This document shows, one piece after another, positions 1 to 8,963 of a stretch of DNA of 64,000 nt. Made by a program: the position numbers and the translations under genes. The DNA comes from Paraburkholderia tropica (lineage in GTDB: Bacteria; Pseudomonadota; Gammaproteobacteria; Burkholderiales; Burkholderiaceae): positions 248,001-312,000 of the forward strand of contig NZ_FNZM01000004.1 of the NCBI RefSeq assembly GCF_900109265.1, read 5' to 3'. The first letter of the stretch is position 1, and every line of letters begins with the position of its first letter. The notes beneath the pieces were generated by a model. The model was not told the DNA's origin. It did not search any database and was given only the letters and a program-made list of their open reading frames with translations.

Positions 1-19
1 GAATGAAGGAGCCAGGAAG

Positions 20-931
20 ATGAAAGTCGCCATCATGGGTGCGGGCGCGGTCGGCTGCTATTACGGCGGCATGCTTGCGCGCGCGGGACACGACGTCGTG
101 CTGATCGGCCGCGAGCAGCACGTCGAAGTGATCGCGCGCGAAGGTTTGCATCTGGAAACACAGACCTTCGACGAGCGCATCGGCGCGCCGCATCTGCGCG
201 CCAGCACGCGCGCCGATGCGGTGGCGGGCGCGCAACTCGTACTGTTCTGCGTGAAGTCGCCCGATACGGAAAGCGCGGGCGAGTCGATCAAACCGCATCT
301 CGGCGCGGACACGCTGGTGCTCACGCTGCAGAACGGCGTCGATAACGCCGAGCGTTTGCGCACGGTGATCGCGCAGGACGTCGCCGCCGCCGTCGTGTAT
401 GTGGCGACCGAAATGGCCGGCCCCGGCCATGTGCGCCATCATGGCCGCGGCGAACTCGTGATCGAGCCTTCGCGCAGCAGCGAAGCCATCGCGCAAACGT
501 TGATCGCCGCCGACGTCCCCACCGAAATCTCGGCGAACGTACGCGGCGCGCTCTGGGCGAAGCTGATTCTGAATTGCGCGTACAACGCGCTCTCGGCGAT
601 CACGCAATTGCCGTATGGACGCCTCGTGGAAGGCACGGGCGTGCGCGACGCGATGCACGACGTCGTCGAAGAATGCAAGGCCGTGGCGCATGCCGATGGC
701 GTGACGCTGCCGCCCGATGTGGAAGCCGCGGTGCGCCGCATCGCCGAAACCATGCCGGGCCAGTTCTCCTCCACCGCGCAGGATCTTGCGCGCGGCAAGC
801 GCAGCGAGATCGATCATCTGAACGGTCTGATCGTGCGGCGCGGCACGGCGCTCGGCGTGGCCACGCCCGCGAACCGCCTGCTTCACACGCTCGTCAAACT
901 TATCGAGGACAAGGCGCACGGCGCGCTTTGA
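20..931 (+). CDS. panE: 2-dehydropantoate 2-reductase (ketopantoate reductase family)
   Basis: Predicted cytoplasmic NADPH-dependent reductase of the ApbA/PanE family (ketopantoate to pantoate, pantothenate and CoA synthesis). The N-terminal Rossmann motif GAGAVGCYYGG is at residues 7-17. The central stretch KLILNCAYNALSAIT contains the family's catalytic lysine and asparagine region, and the C-terminal helical domain ends about residue 300, the normal family length. AAGGAG lies 8 bp before the ATG. Burkholderia-type genomes carry several paralogues, so a different 2-keto acid substrate is possible. The gene faces away from the box cluster and shows no operon partner in the window. Confidence 0.85.
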   Translation: MKVAIMGAGAVGCYYGGMLARAGHDVVLIGREQHVEVIAREGLHLETQTFDERIGAPHLRASTRADAVAGAQLVLFCVKSPDTESAGESIKPHLGADTLVLTLQNGVDNAERLRTVIAQDVAAAVVYVATEMAGPGHVRHHGRGELVIEPSRSSEAIAQTLIAADVPTEISANVRGALWAKLILNCAYNALSAITQLPYGRLVEGTGVRDAMHDVVEECKAVAHADGVTLPPDVEAAVRRIAETMPGQFSSTAQDLARGKRSEIDHLNGLIVRRGTALGVATPANRLLHTLVKLIEDKAHGAL

Positions 932-962
932 GTGTCCCGCTCACGTCCTCTGCGCGGCCGCA

Positions 963-2186
963 TCAGCCTGCGAACAAGCCAGGCGGCTGCGGCGGCAGCT
1001 TCACGCGAAAAATCGCGAAGCGCCCTTTGCGCGGATAGCCATTCGAAAAGTTCAATTCGTGCAGATGTGAATCCGCGAAATACAGATAATCGTTCTGAAG
1101 TGCGAATCCATCGGCCCATGACACCTTGCCGGGTTCATCGACGAGCGTGCGTTGAGTAAAGGCCGGCTTGCCGTTGCGCGCGACGAGCGTGAGCGCCACC
1201 ACCGTGCGCTTTTCGAGGTCGCCGCCGTAGAGCGTGCCGTCCGCGCCCATTAGCAGACCACCGGTGAGCGCGTAATCGCCGAGATATTGCACGCGCTTCG
1301 CGAGCGCTTGCGGCGAGAGCGATTCGTCGATGAGCGCTTCAATCGGCGCGCGCCAATAGTGATGATCGGTGAGCGGGCGGTAATAGAGCCAGTCGCGCTG
1401 CGGCGACAGCGCGATGCCGTCGGTTTGCAGCACGAGCACCTGGCCGTCGAGCTTGCGCGCCACGCGGTCGCCGAACATCAGATGCTGCTGCGGATCGGAC
1501 ACGCTGGACCGGTCGCCCGCGAGCACGAGGCGCGCGCGTCCATCGCTCAATCGCGCAACCACCACGCCGCCGCGATTGCCCGCGTTGCTGATGAACGCGT
1601 AGCCATGCTGCAGATCGATGCGCACGTCGTTGATCGAATCGGCGGGCGTGATGGCCGACTCGAACGTATACGTGCGCACAGGCGTGGCCTTGCCGATATC
1701 GAACTGCACGAGTTTGGGCGGTTGCAGGCGCTGATCGACCGAGGGCAGCGACGAATCGAGCACCCACAGGCGATCGCGCTCATCCACCCAGAGCGCCTGC
1801 GCGGAAATCCACTGACGCTCACCCGGGCGATTCGGCTGGTACGTGTTCCAGCGCGTGTCGGGAAACGGCAGCAGACTGCCGCTGCGCAGATCGACTTCGA
1901 CAACACTGAAACGCGAGCGATGCACCGAGGACGGCGCAGTCGCAAAGACGCGCCCCGCTTTCGACACACCAATACCGACGAGACGAAAATCGTCACCGAA
2001 GGTCGCGACTGTTTCGAGTTTCGCACCAGTGGGCGCGGGCTGTTTTGCATCCGCCGGATTCGCAGCGCTTGCTGCGTGCGCCGCATTGGCGGACAGCAAA
2101 GCGGGGAAAGCCGCGCTATAAACCGCGGCGCCCAGCCCGGCGACAAAGCGTCTGCGCGAACGCAGGAAGGAATGCACGGCGTCCAT
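963..2186 (-). CDS. Tat-exported major royal jelly/yellow-family beta-propeller protein
   Basis: 407 residues. The N-terminus carries a twin-arginine signal (SRRRFVAGL, then a hydrophobic stretch to about residue 38 ending ANAAHA), so export in folded form is expected. The body resembles the major royal jelly protein/yellow family (also annotated as L-dopachrome tautomerase-related): repeated propeller segments such as LWVLDSSLP, DSINDVRIDL and GYAFISNAGNRGGVVV. The ATG is preceded by GCGAGGAGACAGC, a good ribosome site. Bacterial members are uncharacterised, and no enzymatic activity can be assigned. It lies downstream of the thioesterase and box genes on the same strand, but about 130 bp away, so co-transcription is uncertain. 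Confidence 0.75.
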   Translation of the reverse strand: MDAVHSFLRSRRRFVAGLGAAVYSAAFPALLSANAAHAASAANPADAKQPAPTGAKLETVATFGDDFRLVGIGVSKAGRVFATAPSSVHRSRFSVVEVDLRSGSLLPFPDTRWNTYQPNRPGERQWISAQALWVDERDRLWVLDSSLPSVDQRLQPPKLVQFDIGKATPVRTYTFESAITPADSINDVRIDLQHGYAFISNAGNRGGVVVARLSDGRARLVLAGDRSSVSDPQQHLMFGDRVARKLDGQVLVLQTDGIALSPQRDWLYYRPLTDHHYWRAPIEALIDESLSPQALAKRVQYLGDYALTGGLLMGADGTLYGGDLEKRTVVALTLVARNGKPAFTQRTLVDEPGKVSWADGFALQNDYLYFADSHLHELNFSNGYPRKGRFAIFRVKLPPQPPGLFAG

Positions 2187-2317
2187 GCTGTCTCCTCGCG
2201 GTTGGGAAACCGTGCGCCTGCACGGCCCTCGCTGATCATGTGGCAGCCGCGAGGCCGTGTTGGTTCCCTTGAAATCCGCAATGAGCGAATGCCGTGCCCG
2301 TCTTTATCCGCGTGACA

Positions 2318-2782
2318 TCAGTCCTTCGGCGTTTCACGTTCGAAAACAAGCAGCGTCGAGGTCGCCGATGCGTAGAGCTTGCCGGCCGCATCGGTAATCG
2401 ACGCCTCCGCGAAGGCCGCGCGGCGGCCGATGCTCAGCACGCGCCCTTCCGCGCGCACCGGGCCTGTGTTTGCGGTCATGGGGCGGTGGTACGCCACCTT
2501 GAGTTCGAGCGTGGTATAGCCCTGATTCGGCGCGAGGCGCGAATGCGCCGCGCAACCGCAAGCGGAATCGAGCAGCGTGGCCGCGTAGCCGCCGTGCACC
2601 GTGCCGATGGGGTTGTACGCGTGCAGTCCCGGCACGCCTTCGAACACCACGCGGCCTTCGTCGACTTCGACAAGCCTGAAGCCGAGCGTTTCACCGATGG
2701 GCGCGCTGCGCCCGCTCGCGAGCATGCGCTGGAGTTGTTCGAGGCCGCTCAGGTCGGCGGGCAATTCAGCAACGAGGTTCAT
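2318..2782 (-). CDS. PaaI-family hotdog acyl-CoA thioesterase
   Basis: 154 residues from an internal ATG (MNLVAELPADL). The longer open frame upstream runs into the boxA region and is not needed. The hotdog-fold signature NPIGTVHGGYAATLLDSACG (about residues 57-76) is the PaaI/YbgC-type thioesterase helix, and the C-terminal part (GRRAAFAEASI) matches the second strand region. It probably hydrolyses acyl-CoA thioesters to release CoA. In box clusters such enzymes may rescue CoA from dead-end aromatic thioesters; that role is inferred from position, 218 bp downstream of boxA on the same strand. Confidence 0.75.
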   Translation of the reverse strand: MNLVAELPADLSGLEQLQRMLASGRSAPIGETLGFRLVEVDEGRVVFEGVPGLHAYNPIGTVHGGYAATLLDSACGCAAHSRLAPNQGYTTLELKVAYHRPMTANTGPVRAEGRVLSIGRRAAFAEASITDAAGKLYASATSTLLVFERETPKD

Positions 2783-3000
2783 GGCAGTCCGGTCTCCGTC
2801 GGGTTGCGCGAGCTTATGCGTGCGTATGCACAGATGTGCCCAAAAAAGTGGACGGCGCGCGCCTGACGTATTGCATTCATTGCGCAATGCGATGCGCACG
2901 CCGCCGTCCCGACATCCTACCGCGTTGCGAACGATCGTGCACAAATCGTTTTCGACCTGAACCGATGCTCCATTCCAGGCGGCAACCGCCCTCCAATCCG

Positions 3001-4251
3001 TCAATACGTTTCGAGGTGCAGCCGCCCTTCCCGCTTGAGCCGCTCCCACAAACGCTCCCAACCGATGCCATGCGCCTCCGCGATCTCGGCGAGCGCCTGC
3101 AACACGCCGTCTTCCATGCCCTTGAGTCCGCAGACATAAACATGCGTATTGCCGTCCGCGAGCAGCGGCGCGACGTCGGTCGCCCGTTCGCGCATGGCGT
3201 CCTGCACATAGCGTCTCGGTTGGCCAGGCGTGCGCGAAAAAGCCAGATTCGTATCGATGAAATCCTTCGGCAAATTCATCAGCGGGCCGAAGTAAGGCAA
3301 TTCCGCCTGGGTGCGCGCGCCGAAGAACAGCATCAGTTTTCCGGTCGCGCCCTTGAGCCGGCCGCGGCGGCGATACTCCGTCATCGCGCGCATCGGCGCA
3401 GAACCGGTGCCGGTACAAATCATCAGCAAATGCGAGTTAGGATGATTCGGCATCAGGAAGGTATTGCCGAATGGCCCGATGACGCTCACCACCTCGCCCT
3501 TTTTCAAATCGCAGAGATAATTCGAGCACACGCCGCGCGCGGCATTTCCAGCGTGATCGTGCGTCACGCGCTTCACGGTGAGCGAGACGTTGTTGTAGCC
3601 GGGCCGCTCGCCGTCGCGCGGACTTGCGATCGAATACTGGCGCGCGTGATGCGCGCGGCCATCGGCGTTCGAACCGGGCGGCAGAATGCCGATCGACTGG
3701 CCTTCGAGCACCGGAAACGGCAGCGCGCCGAAATCGAGCACGATGTGATGAATATCGCCCGGCGTGGAGTCGTCGGTGAGACGATAGTTGCCGACCACGG
3801 TCGCGGTCGTCGGCGCCTTGTGCGTGTAGAGATTTACATAAGGACGCGCCGCCGACCACGGCGGCACGGTCGAACCGCGCACGAAATCCGAACTGGCAGG
3901 CAGCGCCGCGGATGCTTCATCCACAAGGTCTCGTGCCGCATGGTCCGGCGACGCCGACGCGGACGCGCTGACCGTGGGATTCTGCGCAGGCAATTCGTCC
4001 CACGAATATTGCTCGTCGACGGTATACGCGTTCGCCTTGAACACGTTGCGCCAATTATCGATTGCGCCCGTCGGGCACGGCGGCACGCACGCCATGCAGC
4101 CGTTACAGACCTCGGCCTTCACCACGTAATTCGTACCGTCGTGCGTAATCGCATCGATCGGACAGGTTTCTTCGCAGGTATTGCAGCGAATGCAGATCTC
4201 GGGATCGATCAGATGCTGCCTGACGATGTCCACGGGAACCGGTCCGTTCAT
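3001..4251 (-). CDS. boxA: Benzoyl-CoA 2,3-epoxidase, reductase component BoxA
   Basis: 416 residues, starting at the ATG behind CAGGGAGACAATC rather than at the open frame's earlier start. Two 4Fe-4S ferredoxin motifs occur near the N-terminus ([12 protein letters not shown] and [12 protein letters not shown]), followed by a variable linker and a ferredoxin-NADP reductase module with FAD-binding [11 protein letters not shown] and the NADPH-binding segment [14 protein letters not shown], ending EGRLHLETY. BoxA passes electrons from NADPH to the di-iron oxygenase BoxB, which epoxidises benzoyl-CoA. The gene lies 29 bp after boxB, the expected order boxC-boxB-boxA. Confidence 0.95.
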   Translation of the reverse strand: MNGPVPVDIVRQHLIDPEICIRCNTCEETCPIDAITHDGTNYVVKAEVCNGCMACVPPCPTGAIDNWRNVFKANAYTVDEQYSWDELPAQNPTVSASASASPDHAARDLVDEASAALPASSDFVRGSTVPPWSAARPYVNLYTHKAPTTATVVGNYRLTDDSTPGDIHHIVLDFGALPFPVLEGQSIGILPPGSNADGRAHHARQYSIASPRDGERPGYNNVSLTVKRVTHDHAGNAARGVCSNYLCDLKKGEVVSVIGPFGNTFLMPNHPNSHLLMICTGTGSAPMRAMTEYRRRGRLKGATGKLMLFFGARTQAELPYFGPLMNLPKDFIDTNLAFSRTPGQPRRYVQDAMRERATDVAPLLADGNTHVYVCGLKGMEDGVLQALAEIAEAHGIGWERLWERLKREGRLHLETY

Positions 4252-4280
4252 GATTGTCTCCCTGCCTGCCACGCCATCTT

Positions 4281-5708
4281 TCAGTTGAAGCGCACGTACT
4301 CGAAATCGACGGGCTGTCGATTGATGCCCATTGCAGGCGGCGCGATCCAGTTAGCGAATTTGCCGGGCTCCACCACGCGGCCCATCAACGAAGCCACATA
4401 CGCGCGATCCTCCGCCGTGGGCAGCCAGTTCGCCTCGTTCGCCGCCCATTGCGCCTCGTCGATCACGCGGCCGTCGGGCGCCACGCGCAAGCCAGCGAAT
4501 GTGCCGATCTGCCGATTGAACGCTTTGTGCGGCACGCTCAGGCGAAAGCCGATACCCGCCTTTTCCAGCACCTTGTTCCAGCGATTCACGCCCGCCACCG
4601 AGTCCTTGATGTAATCGTCGCGCAGCACTTCATTCATGGCGTTGAGCATCGGCACCTCGCGCTCGACGAGCTTTCCCTCCTGAACCTCGAGCAGACGATA
4701 ATGCTGGCCTTCGAGACGGTGATCGTCGTCGCGCTTCGTTTCCTCGTAGCGGCCCTTGAGACCGGAGCTGTAGAACGTCGCGGCATTCGACGAATGATCG
4801 GCGCCGAACAGGTCGATCGTCACCGAATAATGGAAGTTCAGATACCGCTGGATCGTATCGAGGTCGATCACACCCGCCGCTCGCAGACGCGCCGCGTCGT
4901 CGGTGCCCAGTTCGTTGATTGCCTGCGCCGTGCGCTGCACCACGCGCGACACGCCCGATTCGCCGACGAACATGTGATGCGCTTCTTCGGTCAGCATGAA
5001 TTTCGTGGTGCGCGCGAGCGGATCGAATCCCGATTCCGCGAGTGCGGAAAGCTGGAATTTACCGTCGCGGTCAGTGAAATACGTGAACATGAAAAACGCC
5101 AGCCAGTCGGGCGTTCGCTCATTGAATGCGCCCAGAATGCGCGGATTGTCGTCGTCGCCCGAACGGCGCTCCAGCAATGCTTCGGCTTCCTCACGACCAT
5201 CGCGACCAAAGTAGCGATGCAGCAGATACACCATCGCCCACAGATGCCGTCCTTCCTCCACGTTCACCTGAAACAGGTTCCGCAGGTCGTACATCGACGG
5301 CGCAGTCAGGCCCAGATGACGCTGCTGCTCGACCGAAGCCGGCTCCGTATCGCCCTGCGTGACGATAATGCGGCGCAGGTTCGCGCGATGCTCGCCCGGC
5401 ACCTCCTGCCACGCGGGCTCGCCCTTGTGCGCGCCGAAATGAATCTTGCGATCCGCTTCGCCCGGCGTGAGAAAAATACCCCAACGATAATCGGGCATTT
5501 TCACATGATCGAAATGCGCCCAGCCGCCCGCATCCACACTCACGGCCGTGCGCAGATACACGTCGAAACCGTGTGACCCGTCCGGCCCCATGTCGCCCCA
5601 CCACGAAAGAAAATTCGGCTGCCATTGTTCGAGCGCGCGCCGAAGCGTGCGGTCGTCGGCGAGATTGACATTGTTCGGAATCTTTTCGCTGTAGTTAATG
5701 GTGGACAT
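4281..5708 (-). CDS. boxB: Benzoyl-CoA 2,3-epoxidase, oxygenase component BoxB
   Basis: 475 residues, the family length. BoxB is the class I di-iron oxygenase that inserts oxygen into CoA-activated benzoate to give the 2,3-epoxide. Candidate iron ligands are in place: E122, E152 and H155 (EEGRH), D213, and E242 and H245 (TEEAHH). The protein should form a complex with BoxA, encoded immediately downstream. The gap to boxC upstream is about 70 bp, consistent with one transcript. Confidence 0.96.
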   Translation of the reverse strand: MSTINYSEKIPNNVNLADDRTLRRALEQWQPNFLSWWGDMGPDGSHGFDVYLRTAVSVDAGGWAHFDHVKMPDYRWGIFLTPGEADRKIHFGAHKGEPAWQEVPGEHRANLRRIIVTQGDTEPASVEQQRHLGLTAPSMYDLRNLFQVNVEEGRHLWAMVYLLHRYFGRDGREEAEALLERRSGDDDNPRILGAFNERTPDWLAFFMFTYFTDRDGKFQLSALAESGFDPLARTTKFMLTEEAHHMFVGESGVSRVVQRTAQAINELGTDDAARLRAAGVIDLDTIQRYLNFHYSVTIDLFGADHSSNAATFYSSGLKGRYEETKRDDDHRLEGQHYRLLEVQEGKLVEREVPMLNAMNEVLRDDYIKDSVAGVNRWNKVLEKAGIGFRLSVPHKAFNRQIGTFAGLRVAPDGRVIDEAQWAANEANWLPTAEDRAYVASLMGRVVEPGKFANWIAPPAMGINRQPVDFEYVRFN

Positions 5709-5781
5709 ATCGGTTCCTTGCGGCGATCTGTTTCGAATCGGGCGTGAATAGAAGACGAATCACGCGCATGTCAAACACGAA

Positions 5782-7476
5782 TCAAACGCGCGACGCATCG
5801 AACTGCGCCTTGCTGCCCTTGCCGTACACCTTGAGCGCGCCCTTTTCGCCCACCGCATTCGGGCGATTGAAGATCCAGTTCTGCCATGCGGAGAGGCGGC
5901 CAAAGATGCGTGTTTCCATCGTCTCCGGTCCGTTGAAGCGCAGATTGGCTTCGAGTCCCGTGAGCGCATCGGGCGACATCGCCGCGCGTTCTTCCAGTGC
6001 GATACGAATTTCGTCGGCCCAGTCGATATCGTCCGGCGCGGCGGTCACAATCCCGAGCCGCTCGGCGTCCGCGGGATTGACCGGTTGGCCGATCTTTTCG
6101 CGCACCGCATCGAGCGATTCCGCTTCGCCGTAGAAACGCCGCGCGAGCCGCGACTCATGCGTAATCATCGGATAGAGTCCGAAATTTGTTTCGGATACCG
6201 TAATAACTGGCTCTTCGTCTTCGTTCGACGGCAGCGCCGCCATATAGGTCCGGTCGGCGGCAAAAGCGAATTCCGCGAAGGTGCCCGCGAAACACGATCC
6301 CGGTTCGATCAGCGCGAACAGCGAACGCGACGACACGTCGAGGCGCGCCAGCGTTCTGCGCAACATGCCGATGGTTTCGCGCACGAACCAATGATCGCGA
6401 TGGGCCAGCAGCGCGGCGTCGGCGGCCAGCACGGCGCGCGCATCGCCTTCGGTCTTGAGCAGCCACGTGCCGACGTCGAGTTCGTTGCTACGCATCGACA
6501 GGATTGCGTCGTCCAGTTCGCGCGCGAATTGAAGCGGCCACCAGGCCGCACCGGCCGCCACGATCGCATCGATGCCTTCTGGCAGCGGCTCAACCGGCGC
6601 TTTCGCCGTGAAGGTCGCCGTGCGTTTCGCGCGATCGATCGTCACGTCGAGACAGGCATAACTCAAGCCGTTCTCGTGCTCGACGCGCGCCACACGCGTC
6701 AGCGCGACGCCCTCGGCATCCACGGGACGATCACTCGTTGCGGCCAGTTCGAGCGCGCGCGCCTGCACGGCCTGGCGAAACTGGTTCGGCTTCACGACAT
6801 CGTCGACGAGACGCCACGCTTTCGCACGCTCGCCGCGAATGCCTTCCACCACCGTGCAGAAGATATCCGCGCGATCATGGCGCACCTTGCGCTTGTCGGT
6901 GAGACGCGTGAGGCCGCCCGTGCCGGGCAGCACGCCCAGCAGCGGCACCTCAGGCAGCGCGACCGTCGACGAGCGATCATCCACGAGCAGGATCTCGTCG
7001 CAGGCGAGCGCGAGTTCATAACCACCGCCCGCACACGCGCCATTCACCGCCGCAATGAATTTAAGGCCCGAATGGCGCGACGCATCTTCCATGCCGTTGC
7101 GCGTTTCGTTCGTGAACTTGCAGAAGTTGACCTTCCACGCATGCGATGAAAGGCCGAGCATGAAGATATTCGCGCCCGAGCAGAACACGCGCTCTTTCAG
7201 GCTTGTGAGCACCACCGTACGCACTTCGGGATGCTCGAAACGGATGCGCTGGAGCGCGTCGTGCAATTCGATATCGACACCCAGATCATAGGAATTGAGT
7301 TTGAGCTTGTAGCCGTCGCGAATGCCGCCGTCTTCGGCAATATCAAGGCCGAGCGTGGCAATCGCGCCGTCGAATGTGAGCGTCCAGTGTCGATACTGCG
7401 AGGGATCGGTCCGGTAATCGACTCGCGCAGGGAGCGCGGCGTCTTGCGGGGCGAGGACGGTTTCGGCGGCAGCCAT
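5782..7476 (-). CDS. boxC: Benzoyl-CoA-dihydrodiol lyase BoxC
   Basis: 564 residues from the ATG behind CCAGGAGACGCCC; the open frame extends nine codons further but has no ribosome site. It is a crotonase-superfamily protein: KFIAAVNGACAGGGYELALACDEI (about residues 145-168) is the enoyl-CoA hydratase oxyanion-hole region, and LPEVPLLGVLPGTGGLTRL follows. BoxC hydrolytically opens the ring of 2,3-epoxybenzoyl-CoA, releasing formate and 3,4-dehydroadipyl-CoA semialdehyde. It is the first gene of the boxCBA transcript, about 170 bp from boxR, and promoter-like repeats precede it. Confidence 0.96.
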   Translation of the reverse strand: MAAAETVLAPQDAALPARVDYRTDPSQYRHWTLTFDGAIATLGLDIAEDGGIRDGYKLKLNSYDLGVDIELHDALQRIRFEHPEVRTVVLTSLKERVFCSGANIFMLGLSSHAWKVNFCKFTNETRNGMEDASRHSGLKFIAAVNGACAGGGYELALACDEILLVDDRSSTVALPEVPLLGVLPGTGGLTRLTDKRKVRHDRADIFCTVVEGIRGERAKAWRLVDDVVKPNQFRQAVQARALELAATSDRPVDAEGVALTRVARVEHENGLSYACLDVTIDRAKRTATFTAKAPVEPLPEGIDAIVAAGAAWWPLQFARELDDAILSMRSNELDVGTWLLKTEGDARAVLAADAALLAHRDHWFVRETIGMLRRTLARLDVSSRSLFALIEPGSCFAGTFAEFAFAADRTYMAALPSNEDEEPVITVSETNFGLYPMITHESRLARRFYGEAESLDAVREKIGQPVNPADAERLGIVTAAPDDIDWADEIRIALEERAAMSPDALTGLEANLRFNGPETMETRIFGRLSAWQNWIFNRPNAVGEKGALKVYGKGSKAQFDASRV

Positions 7477-7510
7477 GGGCGTCTCCTGGGGTATTTGCCT
7501 CATCGTTTCA

Positions 7511-7524
7511 ATGAACGATAGTGC
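7511..7524 (-). promoter_or_regulatory. Candidate box-promoter element (copy 1, before boxC)
   Basis: Read on the minus strand this is GCACTATCGTTCAT, ending 34 bp before the boxC start. The same element with two differences (GCACTATAGTACAT) stands 25 bp before boxR in the same orientation. The shared 12/14 match and similar position suggest a common BoxR operator or a shared -10 region. This is a sequence observation; no binding data are available. Confidence 0.45.
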
Positions 7525-7537
7525 AACACCCCACCCA

Positions 7538-7553
7538 AGTAAAGCACTTTACT
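7538..7553. promoter_or_regulatory. Perfect 16-bp palindrome upstream of boxC
   Basis: AGTAAAGCACTTTACT has two 7-bp arms around CA. On the minus strand it overlaps TGCA-GTAAAG-TGCT, a partial form of the TGCA-N6-TGCA pattern seen before the ligase gene. Its location 62 bp before boxC fits an operator for BoxR, but another regulator is possible. Confidence 0.5.
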
Positions 7554-7646
7554 GCATATTAAGACGCCACGATGGGTAAACCATGAACTACAATGCAGGA
7601 TGAATACGCAGCTCGTGCGCGCCGCGCGACAGCGCCACTCAATCCT

Positions 7647-8624
7647 TCAATCGACGCGCACCGGCAACTCCGCACCCAACCGCGCCGCCAACCGGTCGCG
7701 CAGTTGCAGATAGGCATCGGCCAGCGTGCGTTCGCTGGTGTCGAAGCTCATGTCCGCGCGTCCATACAACTCGGCGCGGCCCGCGAGAATACGCTTGAGA
7801 TCGTCCATCGCCTCGTTGTTACCCGCGTGGCCCGACATCGGACGCAGGTCGCCTTGCGCCACCACGCGACGCATGTGGTCCTCGGGCGCGGCCTGCAGCC
7901 AGACCGTGAAGCAATGCGCGAGCAACGCGTTGAAAGTCGCGGGCTCGGAAACGAGGCCGCCGGGCGAAGCGATCACCGCGCGCGGATGCTCCGCGATCAC
8001 CGCCTCGAGCGCGCGCTGCTCGTAACGTCGGTACGCACTCGCGCCATAGAGCGAATGGATTTCCGACGGCGGGCAGCCCGCCATCTGCTCGATCACGCGC
8101 GTGAGTTCGACGAACGGCACCTTGCGCTCCTGCGCGAGCATGCGGCCGAGCGTGGATTTGCCCGCGCCGCGCAGGCCGATCAGCGCGATACGTTCATTGC
8201 GATGCGGGTCGGCGGGCGCCTGCGCAAACATCTCCGCGAGCGCGACGCGCGCGCGATGCAGCGCGGCCGGGTCGCGTCCTTGCAGCAGTTCGCGAATCAA
8301 AAGCCATTCCGCCGACGACGTGGTGACGTCGCCGGTCACTTCGGCGAGCGAGCAATTGAGCGTGAGCGCGATCTGGCGCAGCACCAGCACGGAGGCGTTG
8401 CCCACGCCCGACTCCAGATTCGCGAGGTGACGCTCGGACAAGCCGGTTTCCGCCGCCAGCGCCTTGCGCGTCATGCCACGGCGCGCGCGCAGCATGCGCA
8501 CGCGCTCGCCCATCGCCGTGAGAAACGGATCGCGTTCCGCCCGTTCGCCGCGCGCGCCCTCCTGCGCCTCGGCAACCTCGGCGGCCTCGTCCGCCTGCGG
8601 TTCGGCAACGTATGTTTGCTTCAT
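7647..8624 (-). CDS. boxR: BoxR, XRE-shikimate kinase-like regulator of benzoyl-CoA degradation
   Basis: 325 residues with two domains. An N-terminal HTH_3/XRE domain (about residues 30-95: RVRMLRARRGMTRKALAAETGLSERHLANLE) is joined to a shikimate kinase-like domain with P-loop IGLRGAGKSTLGR (about residues 168-180). This architecture defines the BzdR/BoxR family, in which the kinase-like domain senses benzoyl-CoA and relieves repression. The gene sits between boxC and the divergent ligase gene and probably controls both promoters and its own. The start is the first ATG, with AGAGG upstream. Confidence 0.93.
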   Translation of the reverse strand: MKQTYVAEPQADEAAEVAEAQEGARGERAERDPFLTAMGERVRMLRARRGMTRKALAAETGLSERHLANLESGVGNASVLVLRQIALTLNCSLAEVTGDVTTSSAEWLLIRELLQGRDPAALHRARVALAEMFAQAPADPHRNERIALIGLRGAGKSTLGRMLAQERKVPFVELTRVIEQMAGCPPSEIHSLYGASAYRRYEQRALEAVIAEHPRAVIASPGGLVSEPATFNALLAHCFTVWLQAAPEDHMRRVVAQGDLRPMSGHAGNNEAMDDLKRILAGRAELYGRADMSFDTSERTLADAYLQLRDRLAARLGAELPVRVD

Positions 8625-8649
8625 CTTCAGAACCTCTCAGCGCGATTTT

Positions 8650-8663
8650 ATGTACTATAGTGC
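8650..8663 (-). promoter_or_regulatory. Candidate box-promoter element (copy 2, before boxR)
   Basis: Minus-strand GCACTATAGTACAT, ending 25 bp before boxR; 12 of 14 bases match the copy before boxC. It includes TATAGT, which could serve as a -10 hexamer, so the repeat may be promoter rather than operator. Confidence 0.45.
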
Positions 8664-8766
8664 TTGACACAGACTTTGCTACCGGCTAATTTTCCGCCAA
8701 ATGGCTCCGCGGCGATAGTCTGGTGGCTCGGACAGATCGTCCCGGGCGAGCGTCAGCGCGATTTCA

Positions 8767-8781
8767 TGCAAAATTATGCAC
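8767..8781 (+). promoter_or_regulatory. TGCA-N6-TGCAC direct repeat, candidate BoxR operator
   Basis: TGCAAAATTATGCAC lies about 180 bp before the ligase start. TGCA direct repeats spaced by six bases are the type of site recalled for BzdR/BoxR regulators in Azoarcus. The assignment to BoxR here rests on that and on the adjacent boxR gene. Confidence 0.5.
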
Positions 8782-8963
8782 ATCGAGTTGACCGACCGAG
8801 CAACGTGCGGAACGATGCGAGCGGCAGCATCGAAACGGCCGACACACGAAAAATCCGCACGGAAGCCAAAGCAATAGTTAGCAATCCACACCAATATAAC
8901 GACCGATAGCACCACCGGCCAGCGGCGACGCGCAATCGAGCCGGACAGAGCGGAGACAGCATC

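Larger units (their letters stand above)
8625..8963. other. Intergenic region between boxR and the benzoate-CoA ligase gene
   Basis: This 339-bp divergent region carries the boxR promoter element at one end and the TGCA-N6-TGCA direct repeat towards the ligase. A TTGACA hexamer on the plus strand (8664-8669) lacks a convincing -10. TATAAC near 8895 could be a -10 for the ligase. No credible gene is seen here. Confidence 0.5.

Noticed and set aside
2836..4614. 592-residue open frame opposite boxA
   Set aside because: Runs antisense across boxA, boxB end and thioesterase; no start signal and no protein-like motif.
8664..8909. 81-residue open frame between boxR and the benzoate-CoA ligase gene
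   Set aside because: No ribosome site, overlaps the divergent regulatory region with TGCA repeats, and shows no domain.
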